A stretch of 64,000 nucleotides of DNA from Flammeovirga sp. OC4 (GTDB lineage Bacteria > Bacteroidota > Bacteroidia > Cytophagales > Flammeovirgaceae), in the NCBI RefSeq assembly GCF_000812565.1, contig NZ_JTAM01000056.1, positions 1-64,000 on the forward strand. The letters are read 5' to 3'. A program made the translations under genes and the position numbers. The notes below the pieces were generated by a model. That model was given only the letters and a program-made list of their open reading frames with translations, did no database searches and was not told where the DNA came from. This document shows positions 10,321 to 19,117 of this stretch, one piece after another. How positions within the stretch are numbered: position 1 is the stretch's first letter; the number at the start of each line of letters is the position of its first letter.

Positions 10321-12164
10321 TGAAAAATAAACAATATCTGTTGTCCCTCCTTTTGGCATTGAACTGCTTATTTTCATGCCAAAAAGAAATTGAAAATATC
10401 AATCAAAGTAATACGAATACGCTTTCATGGTACATTAGGCCAGATACGTATCAGAAGGTGGACAGTACTACAGCAATCCCTCTTATTGTCAAACTGTTTA
10501 CCAAAGACACTTTACATGCTGTCAGCAATGCAGACATCACTTTTGAGTTACAAAGTGATAATGCGGAATTGGTAAGTAATACAGTGACTACAGACTCAAA
10601 TGGTGTAGCTTCCAATGAAATTTACTTTCTCAATCCTTCAGACTCTGTAACTATTGAAATCCACTCTAAAGCTGCCTTTAGAACATTATTTAAAAGATTT
10701 GTGATTACAGAAAGCAGGTATTCTTCTTTAAAAAGCGTGTATCAAGATACCTTGATCTTAATGAAAAATACAGATTATGTAAATAATGGGTTGGGCATAG
10801 AAATAGAAGATCATTACGGAAAATTGGTCAAAAAAGAGAAAGTAAAATATGAAGTGATAGAAGGTGATGCATTACTGAATGGTGAAAAAACGATTTTTGC
10901 CACTACCACAGACAACGGTATTCCTCAAGATTTACACTTCACAACAGGAAGTCAAAATAGTGTGATTCGCGCCTCTGTTGACGATCAATTATTTATCGAT
11001 TTCCAATTGATAATCGTTGACCCAATAGATGCACAGGTTCAATTCGATACCCAATACGATCATATCACATGGAGTGAAAATACTCAAAATCTTCCTTACT
11101 CTTTTGAATTGTTGTCAAATTATGATTCTTATAAAAATACCTTTGCTGACACATTGAAAATCAGTGGTGAGCAAAATTCTTTTACAAATACTGATATTAT
11201 ATACGGGAAAAATCACACCTATAGAGTGGATATTGTTCCTCACAATACCGGACTTCCAAAAATAGAAGGCATCAACAAAACCATTTCATCGTCCAATGTA
11301 ATTAACATTAATGAAGGGATGCGTAGTTATTTGACTGATAGTGAAAGCGAAAGAATCTATGTTACTACTAAAAACAACAACAGTTTATACATTTATGACT
11401 TTCAAAGAAAACTGATTCACAAGCAGTATATTGGTGTAAATCTTCAAAGGATGTGTTTGTTTGACAACAAGTTATACATTGTCATTAGTGGAGAAGAAAA
11501 AATAGGTGTGCTGGATTTGGACTCCTACGCTATAGAATACATTGATTTTGAGAGACACCTCTCTACACATCGCCTTTTTGATGTTCAAATGCAAAGTAAA
11601 GGTGAATTGTATTTTTCAGCCTATTCTACAGAAAACTATGGTGCTCCTTTCATCGGTCGTCTCAATTTAGAAACAGGTATTGTAAAAAAATTCCCGGTCA
11701 ACTATAGTAATGAAACACCTTATATCAAACTCGACAAAGAGGGAAAATTATATTACAGCCGTGGGACTAAAGACCTTCATATTCTCGATAAAGAAACAGA
11801 TCAATTGGTGGATACAGGTATAGATATGAGTGCACACGCTATGCAGTTTTCAACATCTGGAAAATACATTGGCTACAGTAACGGTATTTACAACAGTAAT
11901 GATTTTTCTGTTTACCACAACTTAGGTTATTACTCATGGCAGTTTTGTTTTTCGCCTGATGAAAAATACTTTTACCGATCTAACGATAGTAAGCACACTA
12001 TTCAAAAACACCCTATGAATGCTTTAGGTGATGCTTCTAAAGTAGTTGATATCCAAATCAGTTATATAAATTTTAACCATATGACAATCAATAAATCAAA
12101 TGATATTATGATTCTAGTCTCAAAAGATAAATTTGATTTTATCTATGGGTTTGATAAAATGTAG
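10320..12164 (+). CDS. Lipoprotein with Ig-like, FN3-like and YVTN-type propeller regions
   Basis: This 614-residue protein has a lipobox ending LFSC (Cys20). A Big_1-like sandwich (about 50-125, with the DSNGVASNEI turn) is followed by a second one, then an FN3-like segment (about 240-315, HITWSENTQNLPYSFELL). From about residue 330 there is a propeller that reads like YVTN/SMP-30 repeats (RIYVTTKNNNSLYIYDF; KIGVLDLDSYAIEYI). It is the last gene of the operon and is followed after 56 nt by a strong terminator. Its architecture mirrors that of the preceding gene, which indicates an old duplication. The ligand and function are not known. Confidence 0.7.
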   Translation: MKNKQYLLSLLLALNCLFSCQKEIENINQSNTNTLSWYIRPDTYQKVDSTTAIPLIVKLFTKDTLHAVSNADITFELQSDNAELVSNTVTTDSNGVASNEIYFLNPSDSVTIEIHSKAAFRTLFKRFVITESRYSSLKSVYQDTLILMKNTDYVNNGLGIEIEDHYGKLVKKEKVKYEVIEGDALLNGEKTIFATTTDNGIPQDLHFTTGSQNSVIRASVDDQLFIDFQLIIVDPIDAQVQFDTQYDHITWSENTQNLPYSFELLSNYDSYKNTFADTLKISGEQNSFTNTDIIYGKNHTYRVDIVPHNTGLPKIEGINKTISSSNVININEGMRSYLTDSESERIYVTTKNNNSLYIYDFQRKLIHKQYIGVNLQRMCLFDNKLYIVISGEEKIGVLDLDSYAIEYIDFERHLSTHRLFDVQMQSKGELYFSAYSTENYGAPFIGRLNLETGIVKKFPVNYSNETPYIKLDKEGKLYYSRGTKDLHILDKETDQLVDTGIDMSAHAMQFSTSGKYIGYSNGIYNSNDFSVYHNLGYYSWQFCFSPDEKYFYRSNDSKHTIQKHPMNALGDASKVVDIQISYINFNHMTINKSNDIMILVSKDKFDFIYGFDKM

Positions 12165-12220
12165 GTCAAATTACCTCCAATTCTGTATTTCATAGCAAAG
12201 TGATTTTTTCACAAAAAAGT

Positions 12221-12259
12221 AGCCCTTTCTCTCAAAAATGAATCTTGAGAGAAAGGGCT
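12221..12259. terminator. Bidirectional intrinsic terminator between convergent genes
   Basis: A perfect 15-bp inverted repeat (12221-12235 with 12245-12259) surrounds a 9-nt loop. T/A-rich tracts lie on both sides. It separates the plus-strand surface operon from the minus-strand GH29 genes that end at 12323, so it can serve both. Confidence 0.85.
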
Positions 12260-12322
12260 TATTTATAATGCAATAGTTCTTCTTAAACTCTATTTGACGA
12301 AATCGACAATCGTACTTTAAAG

Positions 12323-13783
12323 TTATTTTAATGAAGCCTCTGCATCAGAAGTTAAGGTAACTTCTAAAGCAAAACCAATCTGATTATCCTTATTTTTAGG
12401 TAAAACCACAGACAAGCCTTCTGCTGTCTGCTTCCACTTTAACTTATTATTATAACCCAAAAGTTTAACATCATTGATTTCTTCACCAGCAAAACTCTTA
12501 ATCAGGGCCGTTTTTCCTCTTTCCAAAGCAATGGCATAAACCTTGTTTTCCTTCGCGGTAAACCAGAAATCAGTCTCCGCAAATTTCTCCTTAAACCCAT
12601 ACCCTTTTTCAGTTGGTGCTTCCTCTGATTCCTGATTGATTTTCCATTTATGTGTTCCATAAATGGCTTTTCCATTCACTGATGTCCACTTTCCTAATGC
12701 CTTCAAATTGGCTACATTTTGTGCTGGAATAGACCCATCACCTTTTGGACCAATATTCAGCATATAGTTTCCACCTCTAGAAGCAATCGCTGTCAGCCAG
12801 TAGATCAATTCGTAGGGTGATTTCCAATCGTTATCATATTCTTTGTAACCCCAAGAGTGATTGAAAGTACCCACTGTTTCCCATGGTTTACCTTCCATCT
12901 GCTCCACCGTTGGGATTTTGTTGTCTCCTGGAATTTTATAATCACCCAAACCATGCCCTACTCTATCCGTTACAATCACATTCGGGTTGATATCGTACAC
13001 GGCTTTATAGAATTGAAAACTTTGGTATTTCGTTAGGAAGTGGGCGAAATCGTACCACATAAACTTGATATTGGGGAACCTTGTCAATAATTCTCTTACT
13101 TGAGGGAACGCCTTGTTGTAAAGGTAATCATCAAAAGTATTCGGTGATGGATCCCAAAGATTGGCTCCCATTGTTCTTCGTTTTTCTCCTTTGAAATCTG
13201 CTGGTTCTGGCCAAACTTCACCGGTATAGTCTAAGTAATTTTTGATGTTACAATCATTGGCATCATTCCAATCAATATTATGAGAATAATACACTCCAAA
13301 ATCAATTTCATGTCTTTGACAAGCATCGTATAACTCTTGAATAATATCTCTCTTGAACGGAGTTGAAGCAATATCAAATGTACTATGTTTTGAATCAAAT
13401 AAAGCAAAACCATCATGATGTTTCGAAGTAATGACTAAGTACTTCATTCCTGCATTTTTTAGTAATAATACATATTCATCTGCATCAAACATTACAGGAT
13501 TGAATTGATCCACCAATTGAGAATATTCTTCTCTTGATATTTTTGCTCTTGCTTGAATCCACTCTGCCACACCTGGATCAGGACTTTTGATATCATCAAT
13601 TTTTTGTCCTTTATACATTCCTCCAAGAATAGAATACAACCCCCAGTGAATAAACATTCCAAATTTATCTTCATTGAAATGTGCTATAGCATCCTTTTTA
13701 GATTGATTCATTTGCTCCCAGGTTTGGGCTTGCGTTTGGAATACTGCTAAAAATGCTAGTAGTGTAAATAATATTTTTTTCAT
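12323..13783 (-). CDS. GH29 family alpha-L-fucosidase (or alpha-L-galactosidase), secreted
   Basis: This 486-residue enzyme has a Sec signal peptide (cleavage after TQAQ, about residue 20) and the whole GH29 barrel: FGMFIHWGLYSILGG (41-55), ITSKHHDGFALFDSK (118-132), the YYSHNIDWND strand, and the nucleophile region FMWYDFAHF, where Asp245 is the expected nucleophile. GH29 enzymes remove alpha-L-fucose; some marine and gut members act on L-galactose of agars and porphyran. The adjacent gene is a close paralogue, and a GH82-like gene lies upstream. The substrate is therefore uncertain and could be a sulfated red- or brown-algal galactan or fucan. It is likely periplasmic or extracellular. Confidence 0.88.
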   Translation of the reverse strand: MKKILFTLLAFLAVFQTQAQTWEQMNQSKKDAIAHFNEDKFGMFIHWGLYSILGGMYKGQKIDDIKSPDPGVAEWIQARAKISREEYSQLVDQFNPVMFDADEYVLLLKNAGMKYLVITSKHHDGFALFDSKHSTFDIASTPFKRDIIQELYDACQRHEIDFGVYYSHNIDWNDANDCNIKNYLDYTGEVWPEPADFKGEKRRTMGANLWDPSPNTFDDYLYNKAFPQVRELLTRFPNIKFMWYDFAHFLTKYQSFQFYKAVYDINPNVIVTDRVGHGLGDYKIPGDNKIPTVEQMEGKPWETVGTFNHSWGYKEYDNDWKSPYELIYWLTAIASRGGNYMLNIGPKGDGSIPAQNVANLKALGKWTSVNGKAIYGTHKWKINQESEEAPTEKGYGFKEKFAETDFWFTAKENKVYAIALERGKTALIKSFAGEEINDVKLLGYNNKLKWKQTAEGLSVVLPKNKDNQIGFALEVTLTSDAEASLK

Positions 13784-13825
13784 TTTGTATCAATGTTTTG
13801 AAAATGGTTTCTATTGTGGTTCGAT

Positions 13826-13856
13826 GGGCAGTCACATAGGACCTGCCCCTACAGGG
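13826..13856 (-). repeat. Short palindromic repeat, family 1 (ACATAGG hairpin)
   Basis: GGGCAG at 13826-13831 pairs with CTGCCC at 13843-13848 around a loop containing ACATAGG; CCTACAGGG follows. The same unit occurs at 43326 and 62251, always on the 3' side of a minus-strand glycosidase gene. Here it supplies the last codons and the TAG stop of the GH29 gene ending at 13849. Confidence 0.75.
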
Positions 13857-15321
13857 ATGATTCAATTGTTACTTCTACCGCGTAACCAATCTGATTGTTC
13901 TTGTTTTTAGGCAATACAATAGATAGACCTTCAGCCGTTTGTTTCCATTTTAGCTTTTTGGAATGCCCTAATAATTTTACCACTTTGATTTCTTCTCCTG
14001 CAAAACTTTTAATCAAAGCCTCTTTTCCTCTTTCTAAAGCAATGGCGTATACTTTATTACCTTTAGTAGTAAACCAGAAATCCGATGTAGTGAAATTTGC
14101 TGTAAATCCATGAGTAGCTCTGTGTCCAGTACCCAACATTTTTTGAGCATCTTCTCCTTCTCTACTTACTTTCCATTGTTTTGTTCCATAGATTGCTTTG
14201 CCGTTGACGCTCATCCACTTTCCTATTTCTTTCAAATTGTTGACACTTTCCGCAGGAATAGAGCCATCACCTTTTGGTCCAATATTCAACATATAATTAC
14301 CTCCTCTCGAAGCAATTGCCGTTATCCAATAAATAAGCTCGTAAGGTGACTTAAAGTCTTTGTCATACTCCTTATACCCCCAAGAGTTATTGAAAGTACC
14401 CACCGTTTCCCAGTGCTTGCCTCCCATATCTTCAGGGTTAGGAATTTTGTTATCTCCTGGAATATTAAAATCACCCAAATCATGACCTACTCTATCTGTC
14501 ACAATGATATTAGGGTTTAATTGATACACTAATTGATAAAATTTAAAGCTCTGATCTTTAGACAGAAAATGTGCAAAGTCATACCACATAAACTTCATAT
14601 TCGGAAACATCTCCAACAGCTCTTTCACTTGAGGATAAGCCTTATTGACTAAATATTCATCAAAAGTATTTGGACTTGGGTCCCAAAGGTTGGCTCCCAT
14701 TGGTCTTCTTTTCTTTCCCTGAAAGTCAGCAGGCTCAGGCCAAACTTCACCCGTCACATCACAGTAGGTTTTGATATTACAATCATGGGCATCATTCCAA
14801 TCAATATTATGAGAATAGTATACACCAAAATCAACCCCTTGACGCTGGCAAGCATCATAAAGTTCTTTGACTAAATTTCTTTTGCTAGGCGTAGACCCCA
14901 TATCAAAGTCACTTACTTTTGAGTCCCAAAGGGCAAAGCCATCATGATGCTTGGAGGTAATCACGACATATTTCATCCCTGCCTCTTTAATAAGAGCAAC
15001 ATATTCGTCTGCATTAAACTTAACAGGGTCAAACTGCTTCATCAATTGTTGGTATTCTGCTCTAGGTATTCTTGCTCTTGCCTGAATCCAACATGCATCA
15101 TTAGGTTCAGGACTTACAATATCATCCATTTTTTGACCTTTGTACATTCCTCCCCAAACAGAGTAAATGCCCCAATGTATAAAAAGCCCAAACTTATCTT
15201 CATTAAAATGTTCAATTGCTTCTTTCTTCGAACTATTCATCTGTTGCCATGTTTGTGCCTGTACACCTGACACCATACAAACCAATAGCAGAAATAAAAT
15301 TCTATTGTTAATCCATTTCAT
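13849..15321 (-). CDS. GH29 family alpha-L-fucosidase (or alpha-L-galactosidase), tandem paralogue
   Basis: This 490-residue protein is closely similar to the downstream GH29 protein along its whole length. It has a signal peptide ending VQAQ (about residue 23), the motifs FGLFIHWGIYSVWGG and SKHHDGFALWDSK, and the expected nucleophile Asp248 in FMWYDFAHF. It differs by an insertion near the C-terminus (MLGTGHRATHGF). The gap between the two GH29 genes is only 65 bp and contains a palindromic repeat that overlaps this stop codon. A recent tandem duplication with some divergence is likely, perhaps to cover two linkages. It is probably transcribed from the long upstream gap, which holds an inverted repeat at 15579-15631. 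Confidence 0.88.
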   Translation of the reverse strand: MKWINNRILFLLLVCMVSGVQAQTWQQMNSSKKEAIEHFNEDKFGLFIHWGIYSVWGGMYKGQKMDDIVSPEPNDACWIQARARIPRAEYQQLMKQFDPVKFNADEYVALIKEAGMKYVVITSKHHDGFALWDSKVSDFDMGSTPSKRNLVKELYDACQRQGVDFGVYYSHNIDWNDAHDCNIKTYCDVTGEVWPEPADFQGKKRRPMGANLWDPSPNTFDEYLVNKAYPQVKELLEMFPNMKFMWYDFAHFLSKDQSFKFYQLVYQLNPNIIVTDRVGHDLGDFNIPGDNKIPNPEDMGGKHWETVGTFNNSWGYKEYDKDFKSPYELIYWITAIASRGGNYMLNIGPKGDGSIPAESVNNLKEIGKWMSVNGKAIYGTKQWKVSREGEDAQKMLGTGHRATHGFTANFTTSDFWFTTKGNKVYAIALERGKEALIKSFAGEEIKVVKLLGHSKKLKWKQTAEGLSIVLPKNKNNQIGYAVEVTIESSL

Positions 15322-15856
15322 TATACTACGCTCTCTTTTAAAATAATGGTTGATAATTTTCCTTTATGATTGAAGTCGATTATCATTTTAATCACACTAA
15401 GATGCCTATCTTAAAAAAGAGAGGTTATACTTTAGCTTTCAAAGTATTGCTCTTATCTTATATTATAGCTTAATAGCGTACGATTACAATTGATTAAGAC
15501 AGTTTGATAAATGAACGGAGTGATGCGTTCAACCTACCTTATATTTTACTTAACGGTAGTAAAAATTGTAATACATACTAAGTACAAATTCAAAATTATC
15601 TAATACTAATTCATTTTTGACTTTGTACTTAATTGGATAAAGGTTTATGTAATAGCAACTGATGTTTTTGAGGAGGTAAAGGGCAAGAAATTATTTTTTT
15701 TTGGGGAGGGAAACTAAATCATTCATCAACAATGAAGATATTAGATTATTTCGATGGTGAAAGGTAACTCTTGCTAGGCATATTTATCCTATTGCTTTTT
15801 GAAAACAATAGAATAAACATACTTTCTAGCATCAATCAATAAGCATGATTTTCTAC
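15322..15856. other. Intergenic region between GH82-like and GH29 genes
   Basis: This 535-bp gap has no credible gene. It holds the 17-bp inverted repeat described separately. A weak A/T-rich hairpin near 15791-15812 might end GH82-like transcripts. A candidate minus-strand -7 element (CAAAATTA on the plus strand, 15591-15598) overlaps the left arm of the inverted repeat. Confidence 0.5.
15579..15631. promoter_or_regulatory. 17-bp inverted repeat, candidate operator for the GH29 pair
   Basis: The left arm 15579-15595 (TAAGTACAAATTCAAAA) and right arm 15615-15631 are inverted copies with one mismatch and 19 nt between them. They lie about 260-310 bp upstream of the GH29 start codon. A minus-strand match to the Bacteroidota -7 element TAnnTTTG lies at 15598-15591, partly inside the left arm. 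No T tract follows on either side, so this is less like a terminator. The regulator is unknown. Confidence 0.4.
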
Positions 15857-17197
15857 CTATTCAATATTTAAAGTTGACTTAGGAATTTCATATTCCACCA
15901 CTACCGATGCGTTTTTTGTACGGTGGGCATCATCAAGGAAATCAGATTTCCATTTTGCCCATATTTTCCATCTATCACCTGATGGAGCATTTTCTGCTGT
16001 CAATATCTTTTTATCATTATTATATTTAAAACCTTCCATTGTTACATTTTCAACAGTGACGGTATACGTCTCTGCATGATTGTTTACAGCACTAATAGAT
16101 GGTCCTGTCAAGAATTTGTTATCAGGCCATAACTTTAAATCATTATAATATTCTTCTGGTACAAAGTGAATCGATTGATTTTTCACCTGAGCAGTTTTGC
16201 CAAAAATAGCGTGAATGTTTGTCACCTTCGAATCATTTGAGAAACGACCTGGTGTTTGATCCGGTGCATCATGTTTTACACCAGCTTGACCAATATTTAC
16301 AGCGTAAGTACTACTTTTACTCACTACTCCATCCACTACAACTTTTCCATTTTTAGCAGAGTGTGGTCCCATCATTAAAGCACTTCTTCCGTTTTCATTG
16401 TAAATATTTTTCCCTGTAATATTAAAAACGCCAACATGAGGATTGTTCGCCCCTGTTTCCAATCTTAATGTGACTCCACCCAATGAATAAAGGTTTTCGA
16501 AATGTACACCATCGGCACCATGAATCTGTACTAAACCATAGCCAGGACTTGCGTTAAAGTGTCGACAATCACGTACCGTCCCTTTCGTAGCTCTTGAAAT
16601 TTTCCATGATTTCGTATCCTCAATCGTAAATTTTTTATGTTGTTTTACTGGACTGATGACCATCCCACAATAAGTAGTAAAATTGTCTTTCACATCCATA
16701 TCCTGCACTAAAAAGTTTTTGACCATGCTGATAATAATTGCTCTACAGCCCTCTCCCTTTTTACGTATACGATTGCTATAATCTACTACAAACCTTCCTT
16801 TTACTCCTCTAATACTTACATTTTCTATGTAAGCAGAAGGATTTTTAGCACTGAATTTAGCTGAAAAATTAAACAAACTAGCCTTTGTTCCTTCTGGCCA
16901 ATAGGGTCTTAATACCGTACCGGACTCCACCAAAATATGGATATTGGATTTAAGGTATACATTTCCAAAAAGGTATTCTCCTTTAGGTATAACCAAGTTA
17001 CCACCCCCTGACTTTGCTAATGCATCAATAGCATCTTGCACTGACTGACTCTGATTTAAATCGGGTTTATTGGGCTTTACTCCAAAATCTTTCACTAGGT
17101 TTTTGGTGAAACCTTTGGGGTTCATCGTTTCGGTATATTGTGCATAAGCACTGTGTATCGATAAAAATACTAATAGTAATAAAATAACTTTTTTCAT
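15857..17197 (-). CDS. GH82-like (iota-carrageenase family) right-handed beta-helix protein
   Basis: The 446-residue protein has a signal peptide ending AYAQ (residue 20). The mature N-terminus (NLVKDFGVKPNK...QDAIDALAKSGGGNLVIPKGEYLFG) is the usual opening of pectate-lyase-like beta-helices. The block PGYGLVQIHGADGVHFENL (218-236) followed by GGVTLRLET (240-248) and MMGPHSAKNGKV (275-286) matches what I remember of GH82 iota-carrageenases, including Gln224, Glu247 and His279 at positions important in that family. The Asp usually two residues after the catalytic Glu is Gly249 here. A shift of substrate or mechanism is therefore possible. GH28-like or other beta-helix hydrolases are the alternative. 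Its neighbours are GH29 enzymes, which suits a red-algal galactan or similar substrate. Confidence 0.68.
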   Translation of the reverse strand: MKKVILLLLVFLSIHSAYAQYTETMNPKGFTKNLVKDFGVKPNKPDLNQSQSVQDAIDALAKSGGGNLVIPKGEYLFGNVYLKSNIHILVESGTVLRPYWPEGTKASLFNFSAKFSAKNPSAYIENVSIRGVKGRFVVDYSNRIRKKGEGCRAIIISMVKNFLVQDMDVKDNFTTYCGMVISPVKQHKKFTIEDTKSWKISRATKGTVRDCRHFNASPGYGLVQIHGADGVHFENLYSLGGVTLRLETGANNPHVGVFNITGKNIYNENGRSALMMGPHSAKNGKVVVDGVVSKSSTYAVNIGQAGVKHDAPDQTPGRFSNDSKVTNIHAIFGKTAQVKNQSIHFVPEEYYNDLKLWPDNKFLTGPSISAVNNHAETYTVTVENVTMEGFKYNNDKKILTAENAPSGDRWKIWAKWKSDFLDDAHRTKNASVVVEYEIPKSTLNIE

Positions 17198-17630
17198 ACT
17201 TCTTGTTTCTTGTCCATAACGAATGGAACATTTTTAAATTAATCATCAAATCAGTTCAATAACAAGGTTTATTTCAATAAGTAGTCTTTAAAAAATTGAT
17301 TGATGATTTCTATTGATGTTGCAAATTATTAGAAATACCAACCAAAGTTGTAGCTATGGGTAACATTTCCGTATTGGTATGTCCTATTCAAAACAACTTT
17401 ACAGGTTCATTTGTAACTCATCTGTACACGTGGGTACTTTCTCTTTGCTATCCAGCACAAAATCACCTCAACTTATTTAATATTTAACCACATTTTCTAT
17501 ATTACAATACCTTAAAAACTAGCTATTTACCAAAATGTGCACATCAGGTGCCAAAATGTATAAGCGTTAAAGCCCACTCATCAGCGACCTTTGTATTGTA
17601 ATCATTTGAATCACCTAAATAGTAATTATC
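17198..17630. other. Divergent intergenic region before the SDR operon
   Basis: This 433-bp gap separates the minus-strand GH82-like gene from the plus-strand SDR gene. It has no open frame of note. The one clear structure is the direct repeat at 17530-17559, described separately. An imperfect -7-like sequence ending TTTG is at 17590-17593. Confidence 0.5.
17530..17559 (+). promoter_or_regulatory. Direct repeat with 21-bp period, candidate AraC-family operator
   Basis: CCAAAATGT occurs at 17530-17538 and again at 17551-17559, exactly two DNA turns apart, about 75-100 bp before the SDR start codon. AraC-family activators bind direct repeats with this period, and the third gene of the operon encodes one. 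Autoregulation is an inference. Confidence 0.4.
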
Positions 17631-18575
17631 ATGGCTAATCAATTTGGTAAAAAAGGATGGACTCCAGAGAGAATCAATAACCTAGAAGGTAAAACTTTTG
17701 TAATTACAGGAGGAAATGGAGGTGCTGGTTTTGAAGCCACTAGAATTCTTCTGAGCAAAGGAGCTGAAGTTGTAATGCTTAACCGAAGTGCTGCAAAATC
17801 TGAAAAAGCAATTGATGACCTGAAAGTACTATTTGGTAATGAGGCGAAAGTCTCTTTCATTGTGATGGACTTGGCAAGTCTTGATTCTGTCAGAAAAGCT
17901 GCGGAAGAAGTTAACCAAACTATTCCTAAAATAGATGCTCTAATCTGTAACGCCGCAGTAGCACAAGTGGCAAAACAAGAAATTACAGTAGACGGCTTTG
18001 AAAGTCAGTTGGGAACTAACCATTATGGACATTTCCTTTTAAATAACTTACTCTTTGATAAGATCGAAGCCTCCAATGGTAGAATAGTAGTTGTGGCAAG
18101 TGAAGGTTATAAAATGGGCATTAAAACGATCCAATTTGATGATATGAACTGGGATAAAAACTACGAAGCAAATGCAGTATACTCTCAAAGTAAATTGGCT
18201 CAGATGATGTTTGCTTATGAATTACAAGATCATATCAAAAATGCGAATAAAAATGTTGGTGTTTATGTTTGTCATCCAGGTGCTTCTAAAACCTCACTGA
18301 TCAAAAAAGATGCTCCATTGATCACCAGAATTTCATGGAAGATTTTGGCCGCATCACCTTTAGTTCAATCTGCTGAAAAAGGAGCTTATCCTGAACTGAT
18401 GTGTGCCACTGAAGGGGATTTGAAACAAAATGCATTCTATGGTCCAACCGGTATGAACTATTGGACAGGGCCTGTTGGTGAATGCAAATTAGAACCTCAT
18501 GCACTGGACAAAGAAGTCATGACAAAATTGTGGTCTTTATCAGAAAAAGAGACAAATTGTAAGTGGAACTTCTAA
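17631..18575 (+). CDS. Short-chain dehydrogenase/reductase, protochlorophyllide-reductase-like
   Basis: This 314-residue protein has the NAD(P)-binding motif TGGNGGAG (26-33), the NAAV motif (107-110), Ser157 and the catalytic YSQSK (Tyr184, Lys188). The long C-terminal part and the LGTNHYGHFLL stretch (127-137) are typical of the retinol-dehydrogenase/protochlorophyllide-reductase-like branch of the SDR family, which in bacteria is usually of unknown substrate. It is the first gene of a three-gene operon with a small membrane protein (31 nt downstream) and an AraC regulator. The start codon gives the usual N-terminal length. Confidence 0.85.
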   Translation: MANQFGKKGWTPERINNLEGKTFVITGGNGGAGFEATRILLSKGAEVVMLNRSAAKSEKAIDDLKVLFGNEAKVSFIVMDLASLDSVRKAAEEVNQTIPKIDALICNAAVAQVAKQEITVDGFESQLGTNHYGHFLLNNLLFDKIEASNGRIVVVASEGYKMGIKTIQFDDMNWDKNYEANAVYSQSKLAQMMFAYELQDHIKNANKNVGVYVCHPGASKTSLIKKDAPLITRISWKILAASPLVQSAEKGAYPELMCATEGDLKQNAFYGPTGMNYWTGPVGECKLEPHALDKEVMTKLWSLSEKETNCKWNF

Positions 18576-18606
18576 AAATAAAAACACAAATTAAAAATAT
18601 AAAACA

Positions 18607-19116
18607 ATGGATATCTTAAAAGCAGCGACAGACTGGGGACGAGCGGAATCGCTTTCTATTTCATTTTTCATCCTCTTAGGAATCCTTTTTTTAATCACAG
18701 GCTTTGGGTTCTGGCAAATGGGAAAAACTGAATTTGCACGAGCATTTATCTACCCCGTTTCCATTGCAGGAATATTCCTTTTGGCATCAGGGTTAGGATT
18801 ATTTTTCTCCAATAAAGCGAGAGTAGGTGGTTTTGAAGCAGCTTACAATCAAGATGCCCCTTCTTTTGTAGCGTCAGAAATTGAACGAGTAGACAAAACT
18901 ATTTCCACCTATAAAACGGCTGCTTTTAAAGTATTCCCAGCCATTGCAATATTGGGTGCTTTGATGATCATGTTTATGCAAAAACCAGTATGGCAAGCGA
19001 CAGGTGTGGCAATAGTAGCCACTATGATGGTTTTTACTGTGATTGATAGTAATGCCAAGGCTCGACTAGAAGACTACAAAGTAGAACTAGACGCCTTCAC
19101 TTCTAATCAAAAATAA
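18607..19116 (+). CDS. Small integral membrane protein, function unknown
   Basis: This 169-residue protein has about four hydrophobic segments: about 16-36 (SISFFILLGILFLITGFGFW), about 47-67, and two near 117-150. A short charged loop lies between them (FEAAYNQDAPSFVASEIERVDKT). I do not recognise the family. It lies between an SDR gene and an AraC regulator with close spacing (31 nt and 1 nt), so it is probably co-regulated with the dehydrogenase. A transport or stress role cannot be told from the sequence. Confidence 0.7.
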   Translation: MDILKAATDWGRAESLSISFFILLGILFLITGFGFWQMGKTEFARAFIYPVSIAGIFLLASGLGLFFSNKARVGGFEAAYNQDAPSFVASEIERVDKTISTYKTAAFKVFPAIAILGALMIMFMQKPVWQATGVAIVATMMVFTVIDSNAKARLEDYKVELDAFTSNQK

Positions 19117-19117
19117 G

